A DNA stretch of 64,000 nucleotides from Gigantopelta aegis (Eukaryota > Mollusca > Gastropoda > Neomphalida > Peltospiridae): the NCBI RefSeq assembly GCF_016097555.1, contig NC_054701.1:5471890-5535889 (forward strand), given 5' to 3'. The notes under the pieces were generated by a model, which worked only from the letters and a program-made list of their open reading frames with translations, searched no databases and was not told the origin of the DNA. This document shows, piece after piece, positions 1 through 13,000 of this stretch (position 1 is its first letter; each line of letters starts with the position of its first letter). The position numbers were made by a program, and so were the translations under genes.

Positions 1-740
1 GGATAGGTTAATGGTTAGTCCTCAGTGAGAGTGAAGTATGTCCAGGATAGGTTAATAGTTAGTCCTTAGTGAGAGTGAAGTATGTCCAGGATAGGTTAAT
101 AGTCCTCAGTGAGAGTGAAGTATGTCCAGGATAGGTTAATAGTCCTCAGTGAGAGTGAAGTATGTCCAGGATAGGTTAATAGTCCTCAGTGAGAGTGAAG
201 TATGTCCAGGATAGGTTAATAGTCCTCAGTGAGAGTGAAGTATGTCCAGGATAGGTTAATGGTTAGTCCTCAGTGAGAGTGAAGTATGTCCAGGATAGGT
301 TAATAGTTAGTCCTCAGTGAGAGTGAAGTATGTCTAGGATAGGTTAATAGTTAGTCCTTAGTGAGAGTGAAGTATGTCCAGGATAGGTTAATAGTTAGTC
401 CTCAGTGAGAGTGAAGTATGTCTAGGATAGGTTAATAGTTAGTCCTCAGTGAGAGTGAAGTATGTCTAGGATAGGTTAATAGTTAGTCCTTAGTGAGAGT
501 GAAGTATGTCCAGGATAGGTTAATAGTTAGTCCTCAGTGAGAGTGAAGTATGTCTAGGATAGGTTAATAGTTAGTCCTTAGTGAGAGTGAAGTATGTCCA
601 GGATAGGTTAATAGTCCTCAGTGAGAGTGAAGTATGTCCAGGATAGGTTAATAGTTAGTCCTCAGTAAGGGTAAAGTATGTCCAGGATAGGTTAATAGTT
701 AGTCCGCAGTAAGAGTGAAGTATGTCCAGGATAGGCTAAT
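1..740. repeat. Minisatellite, 40/44-bp unit, about 18 copies
   Basis: The unit begins ggataggttaat and ends gaagtatgtcc. Two length classes alternate: 44 bp with agttagtcc and 40 bp with only agtcc. Several 40-bp copies lie in a row at about 90-250. Decay at the right edge (cagtaaggg, tagtccgcag) marks the end of the array, while the left end runs off the window. No open frame persists and no gene lies beside it. Confidence 0.95.
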
Positions 741-3045
741 GGTTAATCCCTAATGCAAGGAAAGTGAGTGTAGCAGCTTCACACTCTCACAATCTGCTTG
801 GAGTTGGTACCAGGATGCAAACCTAGGACTAGTAGGACCTACAAGCCTTAACAACCGTACCAGTGAGAACACGTTTTCTTTCTGTTTTGATGCACACCAT
901 ACGATAAACAGATGATGTGTTGAGAAGTGAGAATATGACATGAGTGGACATTAGACATGAACTGTTTTATAACATATCTAACAAGCAAAAGCAAGATGGA
1001 TGTTTTTAACAATGAGCTATAAGATAAATGGTGTCTAACAGACATGAATGTTAAATTCGGTTTCTTACATATCTTCAAAAACCAGGTTTAAAATACATTT
1101 TGCAACTAAAAATGTTTTATACAGTGCCTGCATATACAGTTAACTTACGTATCAGAGGAATCAATTAGATCATGCTTACTTTACTGGATGGCATATCACA
1201 AATAACACATGGGTTTCTCACAAACAGGGGTGTGAGAAGATATTTTATGTAACTCATTCTTAAAATGAGGAATAACATCATTCTTGATGTCACATTTCGT
1301 GAATTCTAAACAGCATGAACAGACACACACACTCTCTATCTCTCTCTCTCTCCCTCCCTCCCTCCCCCCCCCTCTCTGTATATCTCTCTCTCCATGTCTC
1401 TCTCTCCGTGTCTCTCTCTCTCTCACTCACTCAATATTTAGCACAAAATTTGGAAAGTCCTGCATATGAATTAGTATAAAAAGTTAAATAACCCCACAGG
1501 CACATCCATAAAAAATAAATTTAAGCTGCTAATCCATGTGTCATGCCCAACGATAAACTCCACACCAAAATATAATCTAAAAACATTTCTTTAATTATGC
1601 TAAGACAATAACACACTCAGGAATGTCAGTATAGTACAGAAACACTTTCACATACACTATCTACTACAAATCACAAGTCCATCCATTTTGTCACTTGGTC
1701 ATCAAAAGACACCCTTTTTGTTCTGGTCAACCTTGACCTTCAAAATGAGCTACTATTATCGTCTACAGTAACACATTTGTCTCACCTACCCACTATAGCA
1801 AATAAAATGCAAAATAAATTAAGAAAAAAGTAATCCAATAAGGGACCATCACACATTCATTTCACTGCTCTCGCTTATATGTGGTCACACAAAACTATTT
1901 CCATGTGGGCGAAAAACTGTTCACCTTGTCACACACCAATATCACCAATTTATTTAATAAAAATTACTGTGAATTTGACACAGACAGCAATTGTTCTCCT
2001 ACATAATTTCAGGGGAGCAGTTTTTTGCTCACTGTAAAAGTCAAAATGATCTTTTAAAAAGATGAAAACTCAATAGTCAAATAAATTTTCATCAATTCAG
2101 ACCAAATCTAGTAGTGATGAAATGTTTTGTTTAGAATGAATTAATCCTTTCTCCTTTGAGCAATGACCTAACAACACATGTGGTATGTTTGCACGAGGGT
2201 TTTATAGCATGTGTACCTGTGAAATGTAAGTGAATCGTTAGTTAACTGGGTAGGAAACCATGTACACTACATCTATAGACCAGGGCTAGCTCTGGGTCCA
2301 CACACAATTCCGCCTAATTACCTATCAAACTTCAAAAACATTCGCCAAATTAAAACAAAATTTGCCAGTTGTTTTTAAAATTAGCAGTTGTCAAATTTGT
2401 CGAGTGGCAGAGCTACCTCAGATAGACCCTTCCCATAATAGGGTGCTTCATATGGGACAAGAATTGAACTACAGACTTGTGATGTCAAAGGGGGACAGTG
2501 TGAATTGAAACACTATGCGGACAGAATGGTTATTTCCTGCTACACATTTATTATCATTTCTTCACCGCTACGGGTCCAGATAAAATGTTATGTATGTACT
2601 CGTTTCACCTACATATTACAAAAAAACAAGTGTCAACCCTTTTTTCTAGTTACTGTAACTTCACTTTAAATTCATTTCCTGTAAATGATACCATTTTTAA
2701 AACCGAGAGAGAAAACCATAAACTCATTTGTAATAATAAAAAAGTAAAATTATTTACACTGCTAGACTAAACAACTAGAATGCATTTGGGTGTCCATTAA
2801 GTTGTAAGTTTTATCTCTGTGCTTAAAAAGTTAAATTGTCAACATTTTGATGGTAGCAGCTAGCCACAATGCGTAGTTAATTAGATTACTTTTTACTGTG
2901 ACAAATCCATTTGTCAGAAAATGTATCAATGACAGTATGTTCTAACTTTGAGCAGGATCTCACACCCTATGACATCACACACCGCAGCTGCCATCTTTAT
3001 GAGAAGGGTCTTTACTCAATTTATAATCTCTATGCCCTGTAGAGA
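741..3045. other. AT-rich stretch with no recognised gene
   Basis: Only short open frames occur here. A pyrimidine-rich microsatellite (CT, CCCT and C runs) lies at about 1327-1432. It lies beyond the 3' end of gene A (gene A reads leftward and stops at 3697). A distal 3' UTR cannot be excluded, but I see no exon with splice signals. Confidence 0.5.
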
Positions 3046-3182
3046 AACCTGATCTTGTGAACATGTGATCCAAATAGCACCTTGTAAACCATTCATTTAA
3101 TTACATTAATTAAAACCTGATCTTGTGAACATGTGATCCAAATAGCACCTTGTAAACCATTCATTTAATTACATTAATTAAA
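3046..3182. repeat. Perfect 68-bp tandem duplication
   Basis: The 68-bp segment starting aacctgatcttgtgaacatg is repeated immediately (second copy from 3114) and ends in attacattaatta both times. I see no mismatch, so it is recent. It has no coding content. Confidence 0.9.
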
Positions 3183-3317
3183 ACAAGTCTTTGCCTTAAA
3201 ACTATCCACTTTAAAAAACACACAACAAAATAAAAAATAATATAAATGAAATACAATGAATATTTAAGGCAGAAAAGATTGAAAACAAATTTTCTTGTCT
3301 TGATAAGAAAAAAGTCA

Positions 3318-3482
3318 AAAGTTTATTTTGTTTAACTAGCGCACAATGATTTATTAATCATCTGCTATTGGATGTAATTCTGACATGTTGTCTCTGAGGA
3401 AACCTGCTACATTTTTCCATTAGAAGCTAGTGATGTTTTATAACACAGAACAACACATACCACAGCCTTTGATATACAAGTA
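3318..3482 (-). mobile_element. Degenerate SINE fragment
   Basis: This is a diverged copy of the SINE that recurs in the window. Read on the plus strand it shows tttattttgtttaac, then attaatcatctgctattgg, cctgctacatttttccatta and acataccacagcctttgat in the right order. It sits just downstream of the gene A stop codon and supplies AATAAA-like hexamers on the minus strand (3350-3355, 3322-3327), possible polyadenylation signals for gene A. Confidence 0.7.
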
Positions 3483-3601
3483 TGTTCTGATAACAAACCA
3501 TGTTTGTGTGACTTAAAAATCAGTCCCATACTTCGTTTTTTTCGCATTATGGCTTTATCCATAATGTGTTAATTCCTTTGGACCGAAATTCACAGAAATC
3601 A

Positions 3602-3622
3602 ATAAACACACACACACACACA
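3602..3622. repeat. (CA)n microsatellite
   Basis: A short pure CA run about 75 bp beyond the stop codon of gene A, probably within its 3' UTR. Confidence 0.8.
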
Positions 3623-3696
3623 ATATCACTCAAACAGCTGCATTACGTAATAAACCATGGATCACACACAATTTACAAACATTATCCTATCCAGCA

Positions 3697-4055
3697 TCAC
3701 AGGGTGTCCACATTCATATAGTTGGGCGATTCCAAACTTTCTGGAGGTTTCGGCATCTCCAAAGCCTCTTCATACGAAGGTGGCAAATCGGATCCCTCCG
3801 ATGATGACCCAACCTCTGTGACTCCCTCACTCGCTCCGCCAGGGTGGTCTGGGTGCAGGTGTGTGTGGCTGTTCAATGGTTCAAATAAAACATGACTCAT
3901 CTCCTCGGGATGTGAAGATGATAAGCGTTCTTTGTTCGCCGGTAAGCGGGTCAGAAGTATGTGATGTTGACCGTGACCCTTCTTTGAAAGCAGATGTCCA
4001 CCTTCCGGGTGGCTTGCGACACTTTCGTGAGAATCTTGCGAACTGTCATGATGAC
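3697..4055 (-). CDS. Gene A exon 5 (cytoplasmic tail, stop)
   Basis: The acceptor is TCTCCTTGTAG|GT, in phase 1, and the stop is TGA at 3699-3697. It encodes 118 residues: a His/Ser-rich start (HHDSSQDSHESVAS), an acidic/Pro/Ser region, PPSYEEAL, then SPNYMNVDTL at the C-terminus. An internal ATG (3900) could open a shorter frame, but the upstream codons remain open and join exon 4 in phase. Confidence 0.85.
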
Positions 4056-7000
4056 CTACAAGGAGAATGACAACTTGTTACAGATCCTCACTAACACAGT
4101 TAGTGATGGAAGTTAGTTTGTTTTGTTTAACAACACTACTAAAGCACATTGATTTATTCATCATCGGCTATTGGATGTCTAACATTTGGTAATTATTCTT
4201 TTGAAGAGGAAGCCCGCTACATTTTTCCATTAGTAGCAAGAGATCTTTGATATGCACATTCGCACAGACAGGATAGCACATACCGTGCCCTATGATATAC
4301 CAGTGAAGGTGCACCGCAGGGCTCAAACTTAACAATTGTTGCCATTGTTGAGATATAAATTGCCATTGGTGAAGCTCAATGATGGCAAAATGTTCACACC
4401 TGGTGTACATTATCTGCCAATATATAACATTAGAACATTTAAAATATATCTACATACAGCAAAATAACCTTTCAGTCTTATTTATTTGCTGCAAAAGTCT
4501 TCTTTTTTTGCAATTGTCATGGACAGCCTTTAAATTGCTGTCGGTGGGCTGTTTTACCCACAGCCATTTGTTTTTAAACGGAGTGGGAGACAAATTCTTA
4601 AGTTCGAGCCCTGCACTGGCTGGAATGAGAAAACATAACAATCATTATCATACCCTACCACCACCATCATCATAATCACTACCACCATTATCACAACCCT
4701 GATAACCACCATCATCATCATAACAATCATTATCATAACCTACCACCACCATCATCATAATCACTACCACCATTATCACAACCATGATAACCACCATCAT
4801 CATCATAACAATCTTTATCATAACCTACAACCACCATCATCATAATCATCATCAATCACTACCACCATTATCACAACCATGATAACCACCATCATCATCA
4901 TAACAATCATTATCATAACCTACCACCACCATCATCATAATCACTACCACCATTATCACAACCATGATAACCACCATCATCATCATAACAATCATTATCA
5001 TAACCTACCACCACCATCATCATAATCACTACCACCATTATCACAACCATGATAACCACCATCATCATCATAACAATCATTATCATAACCTACCACCACC
5101 ATCATCATAATCACTACCACCATTATCACAACCATGATAACCACCATCATCATCATAACCTACCACCACCATCATCATAATCACTACCACCATTATCACA
5201 ACCATGATAACCACCATCATCATCATAACAATCATTATCATAACCTACCACCACCATCATCATAATCACTACCACCATTATCACTACCACCATTATCACA
5301 ACCATGATAACCACCATCATCATCATAACCTACCACCACCATCATCATAATCACTACCACCATTATCACAACCATGATAACCACCATCATCATCATAACA
5401 ATCATTATCATAACCTACCACCACCATCATCATAATCACTACCACCATTATCACAACCATGATAACCACCATCATCATCATAACAATCATTATCATAACC
5501 TACCACCACCATCATAATCACTACCACCATTATCACAACCATGATAACCACCATCATCATCATAACAATCATTATCATAACCTACCACCACCATCATCAT
5601 AATCACTACCACCATTATCACAACCATGATAACCACCATCATCATCATAACAATCATTATCATAACCTACCACCACCATCATCATAATCACTACCACCAT
5701 TATCACAACCATGATAACCACCATCATCATCATAACAATCTTTATCATAACCTACAACCACCATCATCATAATCACTACCACCATTATCACAACCATGAT
5801 AACCACCATCATCATCATAACAATCATTATCATAACCTACTACCACCATCATCATAATCACTACCACCATTATCACAACCATGATAACCACCATCATCAT
5901 CATCATAACAATCATTATCATAACCTACCACCACCATCATCATAATCACTACCACCATTATCACAACCATGATAACCACCATCATCATCATAACAATCAT
6001 TATCATAACCTACCACCACCATCATCATAATCACTACCACCATTATCACAACCATGATAACCACCATCATCATCATAACAATCATTATCATAACCTACCA
6101 CCACCATCATCATAATCACTACCACCATTATCACAACCATGATAACCACCATCATCATCATAACAATCATTATCATAACCTACCACCACCATCATCATAA
6201 TCATTACCACCGTTATCACAACCATGATAACCACCATCATCATCATAACAATCTTTATCATAACCTACAACCACCATCATCATAATCACTACCACCATTA
6301 TCACATCCATGATAACCACCATCATCATCATAACAATCTTTATCATAACCTACCACCACCAACATCATAACAACCACCATTATCACAAACAAGATAACCA
6401 CCACCATCATCATCATAACAATCATTATCATAACCTACCACCACCATCATCATAACAACCACCATTATCACTACCACCATTATCACAACCATGATAACCA
6501 CCATCATCATCATAACAATCATTATCATAACCTACCACCACCAACATCATAACAACCACCATTATCACAACCATGATAACCACCATCATCATCATAACAA
6601 TCATTATCATAACCTACCACCACCATCATCATAATCACTACCACCATTATCACAACCATGATAACCACCATCATCATCATAACAATCATTATCATAACCT
6701 ACCACCACCATCATCATAACAACCACCATTATCACAACCATGATAACCATCATCATCATCATAACAATCTTTATCATAACCTACCACCACCATCATCATA
6801 ACAACCACCATTATCACAACCATGATAACCATCATCATCATCATAACAATCATTATCATAACCTACCACCACCATCATCATAATCACTACCACCATTATC
6901 ACAACCATGATAACCACCATCAGCATCATAACAATCATTATAACCTACAACCACCATCATCATAATCACTACCACCATTATCACAACCATGATAACCACC

Positions 7001-10000
7001 ATCATCATCATAACAATCTTTATCATATCCTACCACCACCATTATCACAACCATGATAACCACCATCATCATCATCATCATAACAATCATTATCATAACC
7101 TACCACCACCATCATTATAATCACTACCACCATTTTCACAACCATGATAACCACCATCATCATCATAACAATCATTATCATAACCTACAACCACCATCAT
7201 CATAATCACTACCACCATTATCACAACCATGATAACCACCATCATCATCATAACAATCATTATCATAACCTATCATCATTATAATCACTACCAACATCAT
7301 CACAACCATGATAACCACCACCATCATCACCACTGTCATAGTTGCACGTTACCTGGATGCAGAGCACCATTACTGTCTGCCTGACATGGCAAGGTTGTGT
7401 AGGCGATCCCGTTGTGTAGTTCCTGTGAACTGTGGACGTGCAGAGCGTTCTCTATCGCGCGCTCCGCCCGGCGCTCTCTCAACACCGCACTCTTCATCCT
7501 CGTGTACTTGACCATGATGAATGCGATGATACAGATCAGGGCTAGTAACGCCGTCGCTATGCCGATGATCACTGCAACACTGGGCCCAGTTTGAGGTGGG
7601 CCATCTTTAAATAAAACAAGCATTCTGAGAATGCTGCTATAGCAATACATGTCTCCTACTGGACCTAACAAATGTTCATATCTTTTACATTCAAGAGCCA
7701 TATCTGGATAAATCACTAAGAATGTCAAACTTGATCTGTAATAGGACATGGTAAAGCTATATATAAAATTTTATCTAAATATCTCAAGGCTCTTTGAAAA
7801 AAAACCATGTGGTAAACTATATGTGGGACAAATGGATGGATGGATAGATGGAGATGAAACCTGTAGTCCCCTCCATTTGGACCAGTAGGGCACTATTAAC
7901 ATCAAATGAAGACAGAGAGAGAGAGATCAGATGACTTCTAGAAGCTAGGTGTTGGTCTCATTATCTATATTACTCTCATGAAATAAATACTACACTATTA
8001 ATGAGTTTAGGCTGACCCCAAAAAGGTATTATCAATATGGCGAATTAAATCAGAAATATGGAGTCAAATTCAAGTTTCATTTAGCCAAACAGGAAAAGTA
8101 GCTGTACATCTACAAATGACTAATTATAGGATATTAAACAAGCTTCCACTTTGTATCATGCTTATGTCCTGAGTGAAATAATTTTCAATTGTCACGAGGT
8201 TTAGCTTTAGAAATGATTTCACGAGGGACATAAACATGATATAAAATGGTAGCGAGTTTAATATCCTATTTATTAACCATAATCGATCTTAATTTATACC
8301 ACTCATCTCGTGTTTTGTCGACGTAAGGTTGTAGTGTGCCAATTGATGACGTCATCATGTGACGTCCCTCTTGGCATTCTAGTGGGACGTATCACTTTGA
8401 CATGTACCAAAATATTGTTAACCATATGGGCAGGGCATCTACAATTGTTTTGTTTTTAATCTAGCCACGATTAAAATTCACTAGCCCTACTTTACTTTAA
8501 AGGGACACACCCTAGTTTCAAGCCGTGAATATTAACACTAAGTTTAGTTAAAGGGACAGACCCTAGTTTCAACCCGTGAATATTAACACTAAGTTTAATT
8601 AATCTACAAACCTGTAACACATTTGGATAAAGTTACAATTGAGTGAAACATGAGTCTGTGACTTTGAAATGGTGAAATACCCTCTAAAAATAGACTAACA
8701 CTTGACTCCATAACTGTTATTTCTCAGACGCACATGAGTTTTAAAAATATGAAAAATGCATTTTGTGATATTAAAAACACCAGGATGACCAAAAACACTT
8801 TGAATGTACGGAAATTGATAATCTAAACCATAAAATCTAAGTAAAGTATGATTTCAGTTATGAAAAAAGGCTATAATAGTCCTTATTGTTTAAAAACTAG
8901 GGTATGTCCCTTTAAGTTAATACAGTTTTACTAAATAATAGTAATAATCAGATATGTCACCTAAAGAGGGAGATGGAGCTTAAAAAGACTAACATTAGGG
9001 TGGAGTGGAGTCAGTATATTCATATTTACTAAATAATAGTAATAATCAGATATGTCACCTAAAGAGGGAGATGGAGCTTAAAAAGACTAACATTAGGGTG
9101 GAGTGGAGTCAGTATATTCATATTTACTAAATAATAGTAATAATCAGATATGTCACCTAAAGAGGGAGATGGAGCTTAAAAAGACTAACATTAGGGTGGA
9201 GTGGAGTCAGTATATTCATATTTACATTGAATATCACTAGCCACGGCAGTGGGGCTACGGTAATCTAGAAGCCCTCCATATGGGTAATAAATGAATATAT
9301 CCACCAAGTTTATTGTCCTTTTGGTGAATAGCCTATTATATTATTAAATATTGTAAATACTATATAGTTATTTCTGTGTCTATTTAAAAACAAAAATCAA
9401 TATATTATTTAACTGGCAGCAAAACACCCAATATAATTCATATATTTTCTCAATTTATTTTTATCCTATATATATTTTATTAAATGAACCTCCAGTAACT
9501 ATAGACACATTGACAAAAGAATAATCAAATATAGACTTTAGTAGGATAGGCTATTAAGCAAGAAAACATAACTTTAAACCTGATGAACAGACAACATTCT
9601 TCACTATGGAAGAGTATTGTTATTTTATTTATACACTGACAATTGTTTTTACAAACTGCATTTGAAAATAGAACATTTTTGTTATTTCCAACAAACTTTC
9701 TTTTCTATTTACATGGAGCCAAACTAAAATAACTGAAAGAAAACACTAAAAAATGGAGGCTAGTACAGAGAATAAATTTAATCTTCAATAACTTTCATTG
9801 CAAGCCCAAAACAATGGGAATTATTGTGAAAAATCAATAAACGGCAAAACAAAACTGGAAACAATGAGAGAAAAAGATACAATTCTACCCTGATCAGACA
9901 CTTTTTTTACAGTGTATATAAAACAAGAGGATTTTGTGACATACTAAAGCCCCATTGTGGCCACAAAATACAAAACAAAAGGAGAAAGAAAAAAACATGT

Positions 10001-13000
10001 ATTAATTTCACAGAACATTCCTACATCATGTTAATTAAGTTAAATATAATTACAAAATTTCCATGTTTATACATTTATTTCCTCAATTCTGATTGGACGA
10101 CATCGAAAAAACCCAGAATGTTATCCTGCTATAAACCTCAGAAAATGAGGTCATTACGCCAGCTGGAACGTCATTACGTAAAACAGGCCATGGAAAGGAA
10201 GCTAGAAGCTGATTTATGTGTATTTTAACTCACTATGGTGTGTCCAGGCGCTTGTGCATACATTTTAGAAGAGGGTGGGAGCTAAACTGTGGCTAGTGAA
10301 ATTTATGTGTATTTTAACTAACTATGGTGTGTCCAGGCGCTTGTGCATACATTTTAGAAGAGGGTGGGAGCTAAACTGTGGCTAGTGAAATTTATGATGG
10401 GTAAAGACATGCTTCCCAGGAAAAGTATTGAAAAAAAGAGAACATTTGTTTGATCAAGAAGAGGGTTCGACTGCCGTAACCCACCCTCTGCAGAAGCTCC
10501 TGTCTTTGAAATAATATAAAATCTGTTTGTTATTTTTTAAATGAATTTATCAATGTACAACTGTCACAAACTGCATAAAATTGTGTAGTGTAGTGAAGAT
10601 TTTAAACTAAACACCTCATAAAATAACGTCATTACATTAAATGGGATGTCATTACGTAACGCAGATCATGGGAAGAACGTTAGAAACTGACTGATGAATT
10701 ATGAGTAGTTTTAACCAAATAAGTTTAATTGTTTGTAATTATAAAAATTGTACGTTATTTTTTGCTAATTTATTGACGTATAGCAGTCACAAATTTAGTA
10801 TAAAATCGCGTAGTGTAGCGAAGCAATTTTATACAATTTGTGACTGTTATACATCGATAAAGTTGCAAAAAATAACGAACAATTCTTATATAAAAGATGT
10901 GAAAAATGTCAGTGAGTTCCGATTCATTTTGTAAGATCAGGTCAGAAACGACCCTATAAAAGTGTTTACCCGACAATGAAACATTAACTCGGAAGTTATA
11001 GTTTCTGAGATAAATATCTTCTCTAGAGAGGGTCACCCGGACACTGAAGTCACGAGATGCGTACAACACACCAGGACTAGGATCAGCACAACTCAGCTTC
11101 ACCTGCAACAAAGTAACGGCCACATTTAGGAAAGAAAATGATGTGTTTCTTTAGAAACTCACCAGCACATTTTGTATACTACAAGTACAGCTTTTAGATG
11201 TCTTCATATGAAGCAACTGTGACAAAGGAAAGAAATGTTTCATATTTAATTATGGTTATATGGCACTGGATGTATCGTTTAAGGTTGACGACAGTCACTT
11301 TTCAGACTCTTGTTTTGGCTTCGTACACAATAAATAAAACATATTCTACGGTAATTTTTTGATATGATATATTTGACAAAAGGTCTTTTTATTTCTTTCA
11401 TCTTTTAAAACTTCAAATTAATATTTGGTCCAGAATTATGAAAAAAACACAAAAAACCCTGTAAACAGCATTGTCTGTTTGTTATAGAAATTCGACAGGG
11501 GTCAACGTTAATAGACCAGTTTTTATTTTAATGTCGTAAAGCATTGTAATAATATAGCAGTGTTCGAAATAAGTACTTATTGTTTGTCCTGACAAGTGCA
11601 AATCTGCTGGGACAAGTAAAATGTACCTCAATGGTTGTCCAGTGGACAAGTACAAAATGTCCAATGCATTTTGTTTTGTTTGTGTTTTGAGATATTTTAT
11701 TGATCAAAAAAGGAATCAAAAGGATTGCACAACAGGCAGAGCCTATATAAGTGGTCTCCCAAACAAGATGGACATCAGACAATATTCATAATCATATATA
11801 TAAAACATAATAACAATGTCCAATGGCATAAAATATTTAACATAATGCATTTTCATTTCGAGTAGTCAAAAACATTGTCCTTGTACTTGAATAGAACAAA
11901 CCACTTAATTGGACAAGGGAAAATATTGGTGGACAAATAGATTTCTAGATGTACTTGTCTGGTAGATGAGTGAAAAATGTTGCTCATTTCTATCAATGTA
12001 TAGCTAATTTTGAATTTGAATGACATCAGTATTCCAAATGATGTCACTTTGCATCTCCTTACAATAACCATAACTGGGTACATGACGTTTTCAGTTTAAG
12101 AATGCTGGAAAAATTCCAATGCAAAATTGCTATTCAATTATTTTTTTTGGAACATTATTAATGCACCTGAATGTGTTTCAAGAAAATCCTGTGATTAAAA
12201 AAGTGTACCGTGTACGAAATATGGATTTCAAGTGAAATTACGGTAAGATATGCTATATTTATTGCGTACAAAGCCAAAACAATGGTGCAAAAAGTGACTG
12301 TCGTCGACCTTAGGACCACACAGTTAATGAGAGAGAAAACCTTCTGTGCTACACAACAAACAATCTTTTATATTCAGCATCCCGCAGACAGGATAGTTCT
12401 GGAGCACTAAAGTCCAAACCAAATTGTTAACAACTATGATAAATTACTCTCCTGCCTTCAATTACTGTTAGATTTTTTGTCTAAACAGAAATCATGAAAA
12501 AAAACATTACAGTGACATACAAGACTGTAATAATGTCATCGATATAGACTTTGCTGAGATCGCATACGGAAAACTACATAGTTTTTCACTGTGTGCCATT
12601 TAGCTTTTTTGTGGAATACTGTTCAAGAGGTGTGGAAGTATGTGACAGTTAATCTGATGTCATGATGAGTGCATTATACCCAAGCACATGTCATGACATT
12701 GTTAGATTACGTTATATCGACCCAACCCTTTTGAAGAGTATTCCATAAACAAGCAAAATGGCAGACAGCAGAAAACTGCATGTATTTTCTTCTATGCAAT
12801 CTCAGCGAAGTCGATGTCGGTGACATCAGTACAGTCTTGCATGTGGAATCAGTGTCACTGTAATGTTTTTTTCACTATTTGTGTGGAAAAAATTTGGGGG
12901 AAATCTAACGTTAATTAAAGATAGAGTAATTTATCGTAGTTGTTAACAATTATGGTTCAGACTTTAGCAACTGCAACAAATGATCTCAAGAGTCAGAGAA

